From NCBI RefSeq assembly GCF_033568475.1, contig NC_133120.1, positions 91,840,151 through 91,904,150 on the forward strand: 64,000 nucleotides of DNA, written 5' to 3'. Origin of the DNA: Henckelia pumila. Taxonomy: Eukaryota; Streptophyta; Magnoliopsida; Lamiales; Gesneriaceae. The position numbers and the translations under genes were made by a program. The notes under the pieces are model-generated. The model was given only the letters and a program-made list of their open reading frames with translations, ran no database searches and was not told the DNA's origin. Below are positions 1-11,589 of the stretch, piece after piece; the first letter of the stretch is position 1; every line of letters starts with the position of its first letter.

Positions 1-445
1 ATGTTAGGTCATACAATTGCCAAATTTTAGTGAAGATGTGATAAATAAGAAAGAAAGTTCAAACAAAATGTTGAAAATTTTCGAACCATTTTCGAGGATT
101 TGGGTATAGTACAACGTTATAATAGTTAGAAAACTAACGATAGTACTTAAAATAATTAAACATCAAATAGTCAAAACAAGATTATTACTAGTTGTTAACA
201 ATTTTATAAAATAATCATTTCCACAAGTTCTTAATTTCAATACAAGTTTTCGATAATTTATGTATTAACTGATCTAACTCCCAAAAATATCATCTAAAAG
301 AACAAAATACAGCAAAAAATATTGACAATTGCAATGCAGTAGCTGTACAAGCACATAGAATATGTACAAGACTGCTAGCTTTTATAAAACTACATCATAT
401 ATATTTAACTCACATAATTATATTTTAGCGTTACACTTTCAATAG
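1..445. other. AT-rich flank, no gene seen
   Basis: This AT-rich stretch lies downstream of the kinase stop codon, so its right end should hold the kinase 3' untranslated region. I see no further coding potential or repeat structure. Confidence 0.6.
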
Positions 446-2632
446 CTAATATTCTTGATTTCCCTTTTGTTTCTTCCTTGATCTGCTAAAAGACTTGGAA
501 GGAGGAGAAGGTGAGAACGCAAAGGGGAGCAATGGTAGTTCCATCTCCCCTTTCAATATCTTGACGAGGTCCCCAATATCCGGTCTCAACTCGGGCATTT
601 TCTGCAAACAAGCAAGTGCCAAGTTGATGCACAACCTTGCTTGATTCTTATCATATTCATCTCTCATTCTTTCATCCACGAGCTCTAGCACATTCCCACT
701 GTGAGCTAAATGCCTGCACCAACTTATTAGGTTTGCTTTCTCGAGCTTCATAGGCGATGGAAGCACGTGCAAAGGCCTTCTACCAGATATCACAACAAGG
801 ATCAGGACGCCTAAGCTGTAAATATCTGCCTTTTCCATCAAGTATCCACATCCACCATACTCCGGTGCTACATAGCACAATGTACCTCTCATGCTCGTCG
901 TGCTGCTTAACTCCCGACTAAAAAGGTCTCCGCTCCACATGTCACTCCGAACAGAAGGGGAATTCGTCTTTCTCCAACCCTTTCTGAAGCTAAACTCCTT
1001 TTTCGATTCATAAGTATTGTTGTTGTTTTGGTGAAACTTTCTCTTTCTGAATTGTATGTGTTTTGCCAAACCGAAATGAGGTACTTTGAACGTTTTCTTG
1101 ATCAGATCAAGCTTCTTTGATTTGTCACTCTTCTTCCTGAGTTCATCCAAGTGCTCTTCTCTCCACCATTCGTGCATCTTTCGGTGCTTCTTGATGCGCA
1201 CTTTCCACCTTTTCGACCCCTCCCTGTCAACGACACCATTAAGAGATTCAAGCCTATGTTCTCGGACCTCAGTCTCCTTCACTCCCTCACATGTATCCAA
1301 CTTTGTAGAGTTATCCAAGTTGATTTTCTCTCCGTCACCTCCCTTTTCTTCATCCCAACCGGTATTAGTCGAGTGACATATTTGACTCCCTATCCACTCC
1401 ATCACATAATCTTTACTACACAATTCACCATCCCCATCCTGCCTCCACCACCAGTCCTTTCCCCATTGTTTGACACCCTCGTTACTGCAATTATTATCAT
1501 CATCAACCAAAGCAACACTCAAATTCAACTCCTTACTATGATCAATACTACTCAATTCATCATCATAAGGCCCGAACATATTCCAATCATCCCCACCGTT
1601 TTCTAAATTTGACAACCCCTTCCCCTTCAAATTTCCACACTTGTCATCAATCCCATCACCAAGATTACAGTTAAAATTTAAAGAGTTAATTGTCAATCCT
1701 AATCCCATCACATTATGATAAACTTTACAAGTATTTTTAGAAGAAGTAGATGCTTGTAAGGCTAAAGCAAAATCTACCTCATCGTTTTCATGGCTTTCCA
1801 CTGGTGTCCCAATGGCTCCACCTACTCCACTGGCATTCGAGTTAACCGAAAATTCTTGACTCTTCCACAATTCTTGGCTTCTCCCCAAGTCTTGGCTAAA
1901 CAAATCAACCCCAAATTTAGCCTCAAGCTTCAGTCTTGAAAGCCCGAAATCCGAAATCTTGGCTCTAAACTCCGAATCAAGCAGTACATTGCTTGGCTTC
2001 ACATCTCCATGGATCACTGCAGGGTCACACTCAAGATGCAAGAAAGCCAATGCCCTTGCAACATCAAGAATTACTGCAAACCTCCTAGCCCAATTCAAGC
2101 TCAAACTATTAAAATCCCCATTTTTAGACTCAGAAAACAAACATTCTTGCAAACTTCTATTTGGCATGTACTCATAAACCAGAAGCCTCTTACCCTTTTC
2201 CGCACAAAACCCCGATAAAGAAACAACAAGAGGACAAGACTTGAGCCCACCAAGAATCTTTAACTCATTCTGGAATTCCTGTTCACTCTGGAATGAACTT
2301 GAATCAAGAAGTTTGACAGCAACCAATTTCCCATCTTTCAGAATACCCCTGAAAACGGAACCACAGCCCCCTTTACCTATTGAGTTGGAGTCACTGAAAT
2401 TGTTGGTGGCGCTCTTGAGCTCTTTGTAGCTGAATCTTTGTAGCTTGTGTGATATTGGTGAAGGGGAATCCAACGGGCTAGTGCGTGATTTGCGCAACAA
2501 AGAGTACCAAAGATAATAAAGAAAATACAGAATGGAAAAGAGAACAATGAGAGAAGCGGAGACCGTAATTGCAAGTAAAATTATGCTTGATTTTGGCCTT
2601 GAATTTGGCTGGAATGGCTGTCTTGAAGCCAT
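446..2632 (-). CDS. Receptor-like Ser/Thr kinase (At2g45590/At4g25390 type) with a long activation-segment insert
   Basis: Single-exon kinase of 728 residues. The start is the ATG at 2630-2632 (MASRQPF); the frame stays open upstream to 2758 but without an earlier ATG. A hydrophobic segment at about residues 17-45 anchors it, with almost no extracellular part and no classical signal peptide. Kinase landmarks are the glycine loop GKGGCGSVF (86-94), VAVK lysine (107), HGDVKPSN (208-215, Gly in place of the usual Arg of HRD), DFG (228-230) and GTLCYVAPEY (583-592). Between DFG and the APE region lies an insert of about 350 residues, rich in Asp, Asn, Lys and Trp, with a basic WWREEHLDEL-like patch near its end. 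Such an insert is, from family knowledge, typical of the small At2g45590-related group, so it is not an assembly error. Catalytic Asp and Lys are present, so activity is plausible. Ligand and pathway are unknown. Confidence 0.9.
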   Translation of the reverse strand: MASRQPFQPNSRPKSSIILLAITVSASLIVLFSILYFLYYLWYSLLRKSRTSPLDSPSPISHKLQRFSYKELKSATNNFSDSNSIGKGGCGSVFRGILKDGKLVAVKLLDSSSFQSEQEFQNELKILGGLKSCPLVVSLSGFCAEKGKRLLVYEYMPNRSLQECLFSESKNGDFNSLSLNWARRFAVILDVARALAFLHLECDPAVIHGDVKPSNVLLDSEFRAKISDFGLSRLKLEAKFGVDLFSQDLGRSQELWKSQEFSVNSNASGVGGAIGTPVESHENDEVDFALALQASTSSKNTCKVYHNVMGLGLTINSLNFNCNLGDGIDDKCGNLKGKGLSNLENGGDDWNMFGPYDDELSSIDHSKELNLSVALVDDDNNCSNEGVKQWGKDWWWRQDGDGELCSKDYVMEWIGSQICHSTNTGWDEEKGGDGEKINLDNSTKLDTCEGVKETEVREHRLESLNGVVDREGSKRWKVRIKKHRKMHEWWREEHLDELRKKSDKSKKLDLIKKTFKVPHFGLAKHIQFRKRKFHQNNNNTYESKKEFSFRKGWRKTNSPSVRSDMWSGDLFSRELSSTTSMRGTLCYVAPEYGGCGYLMEKADIYSLGVLILVVISGRRPLHVLPSPMKLEKANLISWCRHLAHSGNVLELVDERMRDEYDKNQARLCINLALACLQKMPELRPDIGDLVKILKGEMELPLLPFAFSPSPPSKSFSRSRKKQKGNQEY

Positions 2633-4361
2633 ATTTCTTTCTTTTTCAGGTACAATATGGTGGAACGTGTGCTTTCTTTCTTGATGCTCTATTCCTTGAT
2701 TCACTCGTGTATATATATCATGCAATGGATGAGTACTGACAAAGCATATAAAGATCAAACTTATAAGCTACTTTGTGGATGATATAGAGTAGTGCATATG
2801 AGTCATTCACAGGGATAAGAAAGGCAAAGTTGAGCAATTTTTAATATGTAGTTGAGAAAATATTTCGGTATTCAATTTTAAAAAAATTTCAGAAAATAAG
2901 TGATGGGGAACAACTTGTTTGTTTATATATGCGTTTGCTAAAAACATTATTATCGTGAAAAGGGTATGTACATATTACTTCAATTACCATTTCCACCCAT
3001 TAAACAAGTATTTTGTTTATCATTTCGTATCAATCTAAGGAACCAAAACAATCAAAGGTAAGAGATTGTCCTAAATATGGTCAATATATCGAGTTCAAAG
3101 TTTTTTTTTTTTTTTTTTCTTGTACTCACATAATGTATGATGATCAAGAAACATCAAAGTATGGGTGTGAAGTCGGGCCCAAAAGTATAGGTTTCACTCG
3201 AACAAAAAAGGATTCATGGGAGGAAGAAGCAAGAAATTTGGAGGGAGAATTTGAAGGTGCATGGTGGGTGTTGAGAATTGAGATCATCAATATGGTGATA
3301 ATTGCTAATATTAATGCTTCCCCTATCTTTTCCCTTTTCGTCCACTTTTTTTCAAAAATAATTGAAGTACATTGTCTTAAAAATAAATTGATCATACAAA
3401 ATTACCATGATCGACGCAAATCGTGAAATAATTGTTACATGAATTTATTATGCGCAGACTGACAGAACTACCATTCATGATTTTATTCAAGTCGACATAA
3501 TTAGAAAGTGGTAATTGTTAAATTTATAAGAATGTATGATACAAAGTATTTAATTTATTTACCATCGTTTTCACTTGAATCCAAAACTTGGATGCTTAAT
3601 TTGCATCGATCACCGCATCATCTTTCATTACATGTCTTCATAATTATGTTGCTACCAAAAGATGCTCCTAAAAGAAAATACGTTGTGATTCATTATTCCA
3701 CTACATTGATTGAATAAAGGAAAAGAAAACTTTAATCATTGAAATAATAAAGTAAAAGTTTTATTAGCTAGTCCGTGGCCCAAAAAAACAACATTAGCCA
3801 AATTCATGTTTTAAAAAATTAGTAAGCAATAACAAAACATGAATTTTTTTTTTTTGACAACAACAAAACATGAAAAATTTAAATCTTATATAGTGACTAA
3901 AAACGAGATTATATATTTCGATAAATTTCATTGCCATAATATATATAAAATATTAAATTGCATGTAGAGATAATGAATAAGTTCAGATTCTGAAGAGATA
4001 ATCTTCTTGGTTAATTGAACAAATGCATGCATAATGATAATGTCTTTTTAACTCATAAAAAGTATAAATTTTAAAGTTGAAGCATAAAAAAGAGTGAGTC
4101 TCTGCAATATGCCCTAGTGTTTTACATGCACAGTGGTAGTGTTTTGGTAGCACGGGATGTCTGTGTTTATACTATTTTTTTTAGTGTATATAAATATTTA
4201 TGTAAATTAAAGTCATATGTAAATTTTTTATTTTTTTTTGGTTTAATTCAATTCGTCTAAGTAGCTTTTGTGTTTTCCCGCTTTTTTTTTTAAAAAAAAT
4301 TATATTAATGTATTTTGTAAGCATCGTAATTTTGTTTTTCCCGAAAAAGCTCGGCACACTT
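2633..4361. other. Intergenic, kinase promoter side
   Basis: AT-rich DNA upstream of the kinase start, with a T-run near 3100-3120. Open frames around 3013-3717 lack conserved motifs and I do not accept them as genes. Confidence 0.5.
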
Positions 4362-4910
4362 AGAGGTGTTATCGAGCCGAGCCGAGCTCGAGTAGCATAC
4401 TACTCGAGCTCGAGCTCATATTCTACTACTCGAGCTCGAGCTCAAGCTCGATCGAGTAGTAAAATATGAGCTCGAACTCGAGCTCGATTGTAGTTCGAGT
4501 ACTCGAGCTCGAGCTTTTATATTATATATATATAAAAATTAAAATATATTAATAAATAAATAAATATTATATTATATTATATATATTATTAAATAAATAA
4601 ATATATAAATATAATAAATATAATAAAATTAATTAAATATTATAAATAAATATATAAATATTATAAATAAATTAATATATAAATATAATATTATATTATA
4701 TATATATTATATTTATATTTATATATATTTATATTATTTTTTAATATATATATATGTGGCTTATCGAGTAGCTCGCGAGCTACTCGATCACATAGTTTCA
4801 AAGCTCGACTCGAGCTCGATTGTATGCTCGAGCTACTCGAGCTCGAGTCGAGCTTTGACCGAGCTACTCGCGAGTTGCTCACGAGTAGCTCGACTCGTTT
4901 ACACCCTTAA
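4362..4910. mobile_element. hAT-like MITE rich in CTCGAG repeats
   Basis: The left end AGAGGTGTTATCGAG and the reverse complement of the right end, AAGGGTGTAAACGAG, form imperfect terminal inverted repeats. Flanks GCACACTT (4354-4361) and GCACACCT (4911-4918) match at 7 of 8 bases, as expected for an 8-bp hAT target duplication. Both arms are built from short CTCGAG/GAGCTCGAG units that are self-complementary, around an AT-only core (about 4510-4750). There is no transposase, so it is non-autonomous. The exact right border is uncertain by about 2 bases. Confidence 0.7.
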
Positions 4911-6070
4911 GCACACCTTTGAAAGTCTTCACAGAATTTAAAAAATATTGATATTAATTACATAACTAAATTTTATCCAACACTTGGCTATATATTTTTC
5001 GTTTGGAGTCTTTGGACCTGGCAACCTGGGGTTTACGTACAAAATTAATTTAATAGCCTCGAACGAACCAAATATTACAAAAATCAATAACTAAATATAA
5101 TTCCATGAAATTAAAGTATTTATATAGAGTATTATCACATGAGATGCTGTACATATTAAGATGTAAGAGATGAAACATATATTTTAAATATATTATTTTA
5201 GTTTAGAAGAGACTGGCATTCAAAATGGGAATATATATATTGAATTTATACCAATATTATTGGTAGATTTCGTTATCATCTATATATTATTGTATTCTTT
5301 GTGCTTGGGAGATTGAAACCAGAGAACATGGCCAGTGGATGCTAAAAGGGGCCACAGGATATTTGTACATTTGAGACGGGACTCGACTACAAAAATGATC
5401 ATATATACGTGCCATATATATATATTTTCATTATTCCTCATGACCATACAAAAGATATTCAGCTATTCAGCAACATTTTGCACGATTACGTATTTATGAA
5501 ACCAAATAGTCGATCGATTCTATTTTTTGGATAGCGTCCGTAGGATAAATCCAAGAGCTCAATTTTTTTTTCATCGTATATGGAAAAAAAAATTGGGCTT
5601 GCCTATATAGCACTCGTATGGATTCTAAATTTGATTCTGATTTCTAATTTTGATTGCGACGAGGGGATATTTATAAAAGATTGGCATCAGTTATATATCC
5701 ATGGGGATTTTTAGCATTTTAGTGCCTGATTTGACTAATTAAATAACCTCTAATTTTGCATATACACTGGTGACTTTCGTTAAAGACAAAGTTGTTTACT
5801 TGTCTAGCAGAAGCAAGCACCTTATGTTCTCAATTGCTCGATTATAACTAGAATACTTTCACATAAATTTAAAGAAATTAATTTCTAATCTGATATGTTA
5901 TAAAATACAAGATTTGGTGTTCTTAAAAATGTAATTTGCAATCTTGGAGAATCATATATGTACGTAGGCTTCGAGTTTAATTTGGGGCGTGACATGATCT
6001 GTAGATATCTATCTCAAAATGTGTACTTCTAAGTTTTAACAACACAAAGACAAGCACAAAAAAAAATTTT
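4911..6070. other. Intergenic, WRKY 3' side
   Basis: AT-rich spacer between the MITE and the WRKY stop codon. It includes the WRKY 3' untranslated region at its right edge. No other gene or clear repeat seen. Confidence 0.5.
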
Positions 6071-7827
6071 CTACAACTTTTGTGTGTGAGTATTATTTAG
6101 CTGAAGAAACTTTCCAGAGATGGCAGCTGCCACAGCTGCTTTGAAATTGGGATCTCTTGTTAAAGTAGAAGCCATATGTTCCACCAAAGACTGTCGTCGG
6201 AGCTCCGGTGCGACACTTTTGCCCATTGGCTTACTCATAATTGTAGCTTGGTCTTGACTAGTGATCTTTGGCACGGTGAGATCGAGCGTGACCGTTGGCC
6301 CGGACGAACTAAGAGAAGTCGAGCATTGAATGTTTCCAAGAGTCGAGCTCCTGTTTGGGGTAGAGTTTGCCTCGAGTTTCGACGGTTGAGGATGGTTATG
6401 CTTCCCTTCATAAGTTGCTACTAGAACTGTTTGATCTTCTATACTTCTTTGAACCTATGTGAAGAGTGTAAAATGTAGAGGGTTATAAGTTCCTTGGAAA
6501 TTAATTAGTTCTCCACATGATAAGAGCAACTTATTTTTCTACTTAGGCTTATTATAAATTAAAGCAAAGATGGAAGCATATTGGATACATTTGTATACTT
6601 AACATGTGAAATTCAAACGCATAAATTAGCTAAAAATATATATATATACATGATCACCATGAGTTATATACCTTCTTTTTGACTGGGCAACTTGGAGCAT
6701 AAGAACACTTGTAGTAAGCCCGTGGAGAAGGGTTATCTCTAGTCACCTTCTGCCCATATTTCCTCCATTGATATCCATCTTTTACTATCTGCAACCATTC
6801 AAATTTACAGTCTTTGAGTACAAGAAACATACCAAATGTTTCAAAGGAGTTGCTATATATATATATATATATATGTCTTCAATTTCAGTAGTGCTAATTG
6901 GTATTGCATTACTAGCGCTAGCTTGTACTTACAAGGCTTGCATCAGATGCTTCGGTTCGAACACAAGTCCGCCATATCTTTCCTTTGTTGTCTTCTCCCT
7001 CTGTCGGTTTCTTGCACGAATCTTCGTCGCTGGAGCTGCTTTCACAGGAGCCATTAATTATGACGTTTGTTTCATGATTAAAATTGTTGATACCAGTACT
7101 CTCTGCAGGTAATTTCCTCTTCCTTGAAATCAAATCCGACTCCGAATTCTTGATCGTTTGGTACTCCTTCAATCTTCTTTGTAACTCATTGTAATTCTCA
7201 CACATGACTGTTAATAACTCACTCAGTTTCTTGTTTTCAGCATTCACCCTATTTATTTCCTCTATCAAAGCACACCTCTGTACGATCGACCAGAAATAAA
7301 AATAATTAAATATACCAAATTTAGACTCAGAAAATCAAATTGTAACGAGCTTAATTAGCTAGCTAGATCAACTCTGATTTACCCTCTCAATCAACTAAAC
7401 ACGCATTTCAAGAAATTAAAGGAAACCAAATTCAATTTTTCTAATTATAATTCCACATATAAACATAATTGCTACTGATCATATATATATACAGTGTATA
7501 TATTAATCTTGCATGTTTTAATATTATATGTTTTTGAGACTAAACATTGCATGTATTATATTCACCTCTTGTTTCACACCTACAGTGCTACATACTCCCA
7601 ATTTCAAACTGCAGCTTTCCACTTGATGTTTCTGAAATCAAGAACAAGCAAAAGCATTAATCATCACCAAACCATGCATATACATTAACTTGAACCGCAT
7701 TCAAATTAAGGACTCATATTAAAGATTACATATATATTATACTAACCATTTCCGGAGTTTCTTCAAGAAGTCGAAGAGGTTTCGAATTAAGATCTAATGA
7801 AGTATTCAAAAGACTAATGAACTCCAT
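6071..7827 (-). CDS. WRKY40: Group IIa WRKY transcription factor (WRKY40/18/60 type)
   Basis: Five exons read on the minus strand: 7747-7827, 7566-7631, 6933-7277, 6672-6788 and 6071-6454. All junctions are GT/AG and in phase 0, giving 330 residues. The N-terminus has SLDLN, an EAR-like repressor motif. Exon 3 carries the leucine-zipper helix ([11 protein letters not shown]) and a basic RKRK patch. Exon 4 holds WRKYGQK and CSYAPSC, and exon 5 completes the zinc finger with HNH, giving C-x5-C-x23-H-x-H. The intron directly before VQR is the V-type intron known from groups IIa/IIb. The C-terminal segment [15 protein letters not shown] is a group IIa signature. Family members bind W-boxes and act mainly as repressors in immunity and ABA responses. 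The exact orthologue (40, 18 or 60) is not resolved. The start is the first ATG after an in-frame upstream TAA. Confidence 0.93.
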
Positions 7828-8020
7828 GTCTTCCGCAGATTCAGGAAAGGTGATTCCCAAACAATTTAAAGAAGTTTAATATATTCTTCTAGAAATGGTT
7901 CTCTTTTGATATGTTCAATATATTCAATAGTGCAACGTTTGGCTGCCCAGAATAGTCAATACATTGAAGAGATCAATATTATATGTACATGTATATGCGT
8001 GTATATTATAGAAGATATAT

Positions 8021-8208
8021 GGTTCGTTCGACCCTATTTCATGGGTTATATTCCATGGGTTATACCCCAGGGATAGGTGGCAGCATGTGAGTGGTTCATT
8101 CATGTGGGGCCCATGTCAATTAATGTGGGGCCCACATGAATGGGCCAATCTCATGCCTACACGTATTCCATGGGGATAAAACCTATGGGGTAGGACCGAA
8201 CAATCCAC
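8021..8208. mobile_element. MITE in the WRKY upstream region
   Basis: Imperfect terminal inverted repeats (GGTTCGTTCGACCC versus GGATTGTTCGGTCC), each followed by copies of CCATGG/CATGGGTTAT. The flanks both read GATATAT (8014-8020 and 8209-8215; 7 or 8 bases), a likely target duplication. The middle contains two GTGGGGCCCA blocks in a self-complementary arrangement. It has no coding capacity and lies about 200 bases upstream of the WRKY start, possibly within its promoter. Confidence 0.65.
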
Positions 8209-9633
8209 GATATATAGAGAGAAAAAGAGCAGTAAAATAAATACATTTGAACCGACAAGTTGTAGGGAGGAAGATGGATGGAATCCTGAAAGATCATGAG
8301 TTGTAATTTGGATTTATCTTGAATTTTATGGATAAGACAATAAGTTAAAACTTAGGTCGGCTGATTATAAAATTGCCAAAAAAAAATTAAAAAACAAAGA
8401 AGATAATTTCAAGTTTCAACTTTCAAGTAAAAGTATAAGATAATTTGTAAAAGTACATTAAATAAATTGGTTTGAGACTGTGCTGATTGTATATGTTTTG
8501 TTTTCCCAGATAGATTTATTTAATAGAAATATTATTGCAAAAATATATATATACATTTAATGAGTGGATGATGTCAAAATGAATGAGTTATTGTAAAATT
8601 TAAACATTCAGATTTCAGGGTGAGGGTCATGAGAGGGAGGGATCATTTCTATTGGATTGTTTATTTTCTATTTCTCTTCCCTTTTTTGTCCAATTTTCAT
8701 TTCGAAATTGGTAAGAAGATCAAAAAGATAAATTTTAAAAAAAATTATTAAAAAAATAATATTGGATATAATTTATAAAATTTTCATATGTATATATTTC
8801 TAAAAAATATGGAAAATGAAAGAAAACAAAAAATATACTACTAGTCGTTTTAAAATAGTGGTTTATTTTCAAGGTCGCATTTATTAATTGAAGAAAAGGT
8901 GTTGAAGACCTTTCAAAGATTGGCGGTGTTTTTTGATATAAGTCAAAGTCACGCCCACCTTTGACCGAGAACGACGTGCGAACCTTACCTCAAATAAATA
9001 CTAATTAATTTCATATTTCACTTTTATCATTCTTTTTTTTTTTTATTATTATTATTAGTAATAACAATTACGTACGTATTTATCGTCCGTGGGGATTATT
9101 TTATGTCTTTGCTTGGATGTCCCGTCACGTTCGTGTTTGAGTTTTCCACGACGAAATCTTATTTAATGAATTTTTTTACAACATAAAATATAGAGGAGTT
9201 GGAGTAATTATATAATGGAATTACTATATTATCTTAATATTCATTTAAGCTTGATCTGAATGAACTTAAATTAGATTCATTTTAAATACATTGTTTTTTT
9301 TAACTTGTCGTGGAGTTGCACAAAAAGAATAATGAATTGATTTTTTTTAACATACATTTGATTTGTTTATTGGGGTTTCTTTAAATTAATAATCTAAATG
9401 TCATGTTTGGATATATTGTTTGTTTGGTGTGAACAACATTTATTCCCCAATTATAACATATTTCGTAAATAAACAAGAAATTTATCATGTATATTTTTCT
9501 GACGAGTTTCTAAATTGAATTTTCGGGGAAACCACAAATTAATACTATCTAGCTAGGGGTGCACGTGATTTGAAGTCACCATTTTTTAATTCCTTTGTAT
9601 AACCTACATGACAACGACCAAGTTTTTTCCTTC
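8209..9633. other. Intergenic, distal WRKY upstream region
   Basis: AT-rich DNA with poly-T and ATT microsatellite tracts near 9031-9060. No gene seen. The only distinct feature is the W-box pair listed separately. Confidence 0.5.
8941..8966. promoter_or_regulatory. Inverted W-box pair upstream of the WRKY gene
   Basis: AGTCAA at 8941-8946 (TTGACT on the minus strand) and TTGACC at 8961-8966 face each other across 14 bases, about 1.1 kb upstream of the WRKY start. TTGAC[C/T] is the known WRKY binding core, and group IIa WRKY genes are known to be auto- and cross-regulated through such sites. Function here is inferred. Confidence 0.45.
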
Positions 9634-9800
9634 ATACAACTTGATGATAGAAGTCGTGTTCGTTGAATAATATGAGCCCAATATCGAAATTTCAGTGTAA
9701 TATTGAAGGGTCGTTCGCTATATATTATTAGTAGTATTCGAAAACTTTCGTCCATACAGTATGTAGTAACAAAATTTTCGATATTGGAAAAATTATATCA
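9634..9800. repeat. Local duplicated segment, copy A
   Basis: Contains TTCGTTGAATAATATGAGCC and a block from GAAGGGTCGTTC through TTAGTAGTATTCGAAAACT to AAAATTATATC. Both blocks recur, with scattered differences, in copy B about 1 kb to the right. Confidence 0.7.
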
Positions 9801-10668
9801 ATATTATAATGAAATTTTCATTAAATGGTTCTTATTGAATGGAAAAACTTGTAAAGGACGACTATATATATAATATAATAGTAATTATATAGGGAGGAAA
9901 AGAAATTCTATTTTGGTCATCATGTAGTATGTTTTCTCGATTAATTTACTGATTTAGCCCACTATTTTTTTTTTCAATTTTAGTTATTTTTTTATTGGAG
10001 TGTTGACTTGATGTCAGAAAATTATAACATGACAATAAACTTAATTACTGCATTTCTCCGATGAAAAATGACTAAAATTAACAGGTAAAAAAATATAAGT
10101 TAGTGGATTAATACCGTTAATCAACCGATAACACACATATATGATAACAAATACAAAAATATAGTTAATCTATAACATTAACAAAGAGAGAAATATGAAT
10201 AGTAACTGAATCTGGTGATGTCATTATTTTGTTATTTTGTTTTTCAATCTTTTATTATTATTATTATTTTTTTTTTTTTTTTACAAAACTCTGTTTATTT
10301 TACAACTAAATTACAAAAAATTATAAAGCAAAAATAAATTAAAAACAAAATCATGATTATACAAACACACAACACCTACTATTAAACGCTATTCAACGGT
10401 AGAATGCCATTATTGATAGGTCGTAGTGCTGAGGTCATAACTCAAATAAGCATGACCTAATTAACCATGCGAGTTTACTTCCAACGCTGAGAAATTCACT
10501 TCTTGGAAATTTTGGATTTTAAAAACTTTAATGATATTTTGAAAAATTTACAAAAAGTATAGATAATTGTTATATGGAAAGAATATTATTAAAGGAATTT
10601 GTCAAAAAAAATTGGATTAAGTAAACTTAGACCAAGACTTTGGCATATGGACCAAGACTAGATCAAGT

Positions 10669-11175
10669 ACAACTTGATGATGGATGTCGTTCGTTGAATA
10701 ATATGAGCCCAACCTATTGTAATTGGTTAAGTACTCTATGTCCATATTCACTGAATCTTTTCAATATTAATTATTTTTTATTAAATACAAATTAGTTAAG
10801 CAGTAACATCTGCGTGTATATTATATATGTTTTTAGTTACGTGATAATTAACAACTAGAGAAAACAAGTAAAAGAACCATACAATTGAGATTTGCGGGTC
10901 ACCGTTGTTTTGTTTTGTTTTGTTTTATTTTATTTTATTTTTTTATAATGTAACGCTGTAACATCTATTCTCCATATTTAAGAAAATAAGGCTTTTGTGG
11001 AATTTCTTGGTCCCAAAATTTCACATGTTAAATTGCTCTTCAGCAACAAATATCATTAATATCCGTTTGATAGTGAAAATGAAGGGTCGTTCACTATATA
11101 CTATTAGTAGTATTCGAAAACTTTCGTCCATATCTTATGTCGTAACAAAATTTCCGATATTGAAAAAATTATATC
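10669..11175. repeat. Local duplicated segment, copy B (interrupted)
   Basis: The first block of copy A reappears at 10669-10715 and the second at about 11082-11175, separated by about 370 extra bases. The match is then broken at ATATC by the first copia element and resumes after it (19732 onward, ATATCGATATTGTACTGAAA). The duplication therefore predates the copia insertion. Confidence 0.65.
10909..10943. repeat. TTTTG/TTTTA pentanucleotide microsatellite
   Basis: Three to four TTTTG units run into TTTTA units and a T-run. Ordinary slippage DNA inside the copy B spacer. Confidence 0.8.
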
Positions 11176-11469
11176 TGTTGAAAATATATTATTTTATTAT
11201 TGTTGAATATTGAATGTTGAATATTTAGTTGTAAAATGTTGAAAATTAGTGTGTGTGATATAGATGATGATATATTAATTTTTTGACTAATCTCGAATGT
11301 GGATCTATAAATAGGTCTTTATTTGTGATGAATAACACAATTGAATTGAGAGAGAAAAATATTGTGAAGTACTGTAGAGTTTGATATATTTTGAGTTTTG
11401 AAGAGTTAGATATATTTTGAGTTTTGAAATTTTTACTTTTTACCATAAATTTTTACTTTTTCACAACAC
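11176..11469 (+). repeat. 5' LTR of copia copy 1
   Basis: 294 bp, against 265 bp for the 3' LTR. Most of the excess is a short tandem duplication of a GATATATTTTGAGTTTTGAA block. A TATA box, CTATAAATA, lies at 11305-11313. Apart from that the two LTRs differ at only a handful of positions, so the insertion is fairly young. The sequence directly after the LTR (CGTTATCAGCACGATCGC) should hold the primer site; the tRNA was not identified. Confidence 0.92.
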
Positions 11470-11589
11470 GTTATCAGCACGATCGCTCGAAAGTTCTCTA
11501 TAATTTCCGACGCTCCAAAACACAAAGAGAAGACAAAAATATTCAACAAGTAAGTATATTTATTTTATTGTTTATATATTTTTTTATGT

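Noticed and set aside
1086-1606. Plus-strand open frames opposite the kinase gene
   Set aside because: They are shadows of the conserved minus-strand kinase frame and have no motif of their own.
2633-2758. N-terminal extension of the kinase
   Set aside because: The frame is open but has no ATG before 2632 (the codon at 2758 is TTG), and family proteins begin close to the membrane segment.
4691-4941. Open frames with Ser-rich and RVAREL repeats
   Set aside because: They are translations of CTCGAG repeats in the MITE.
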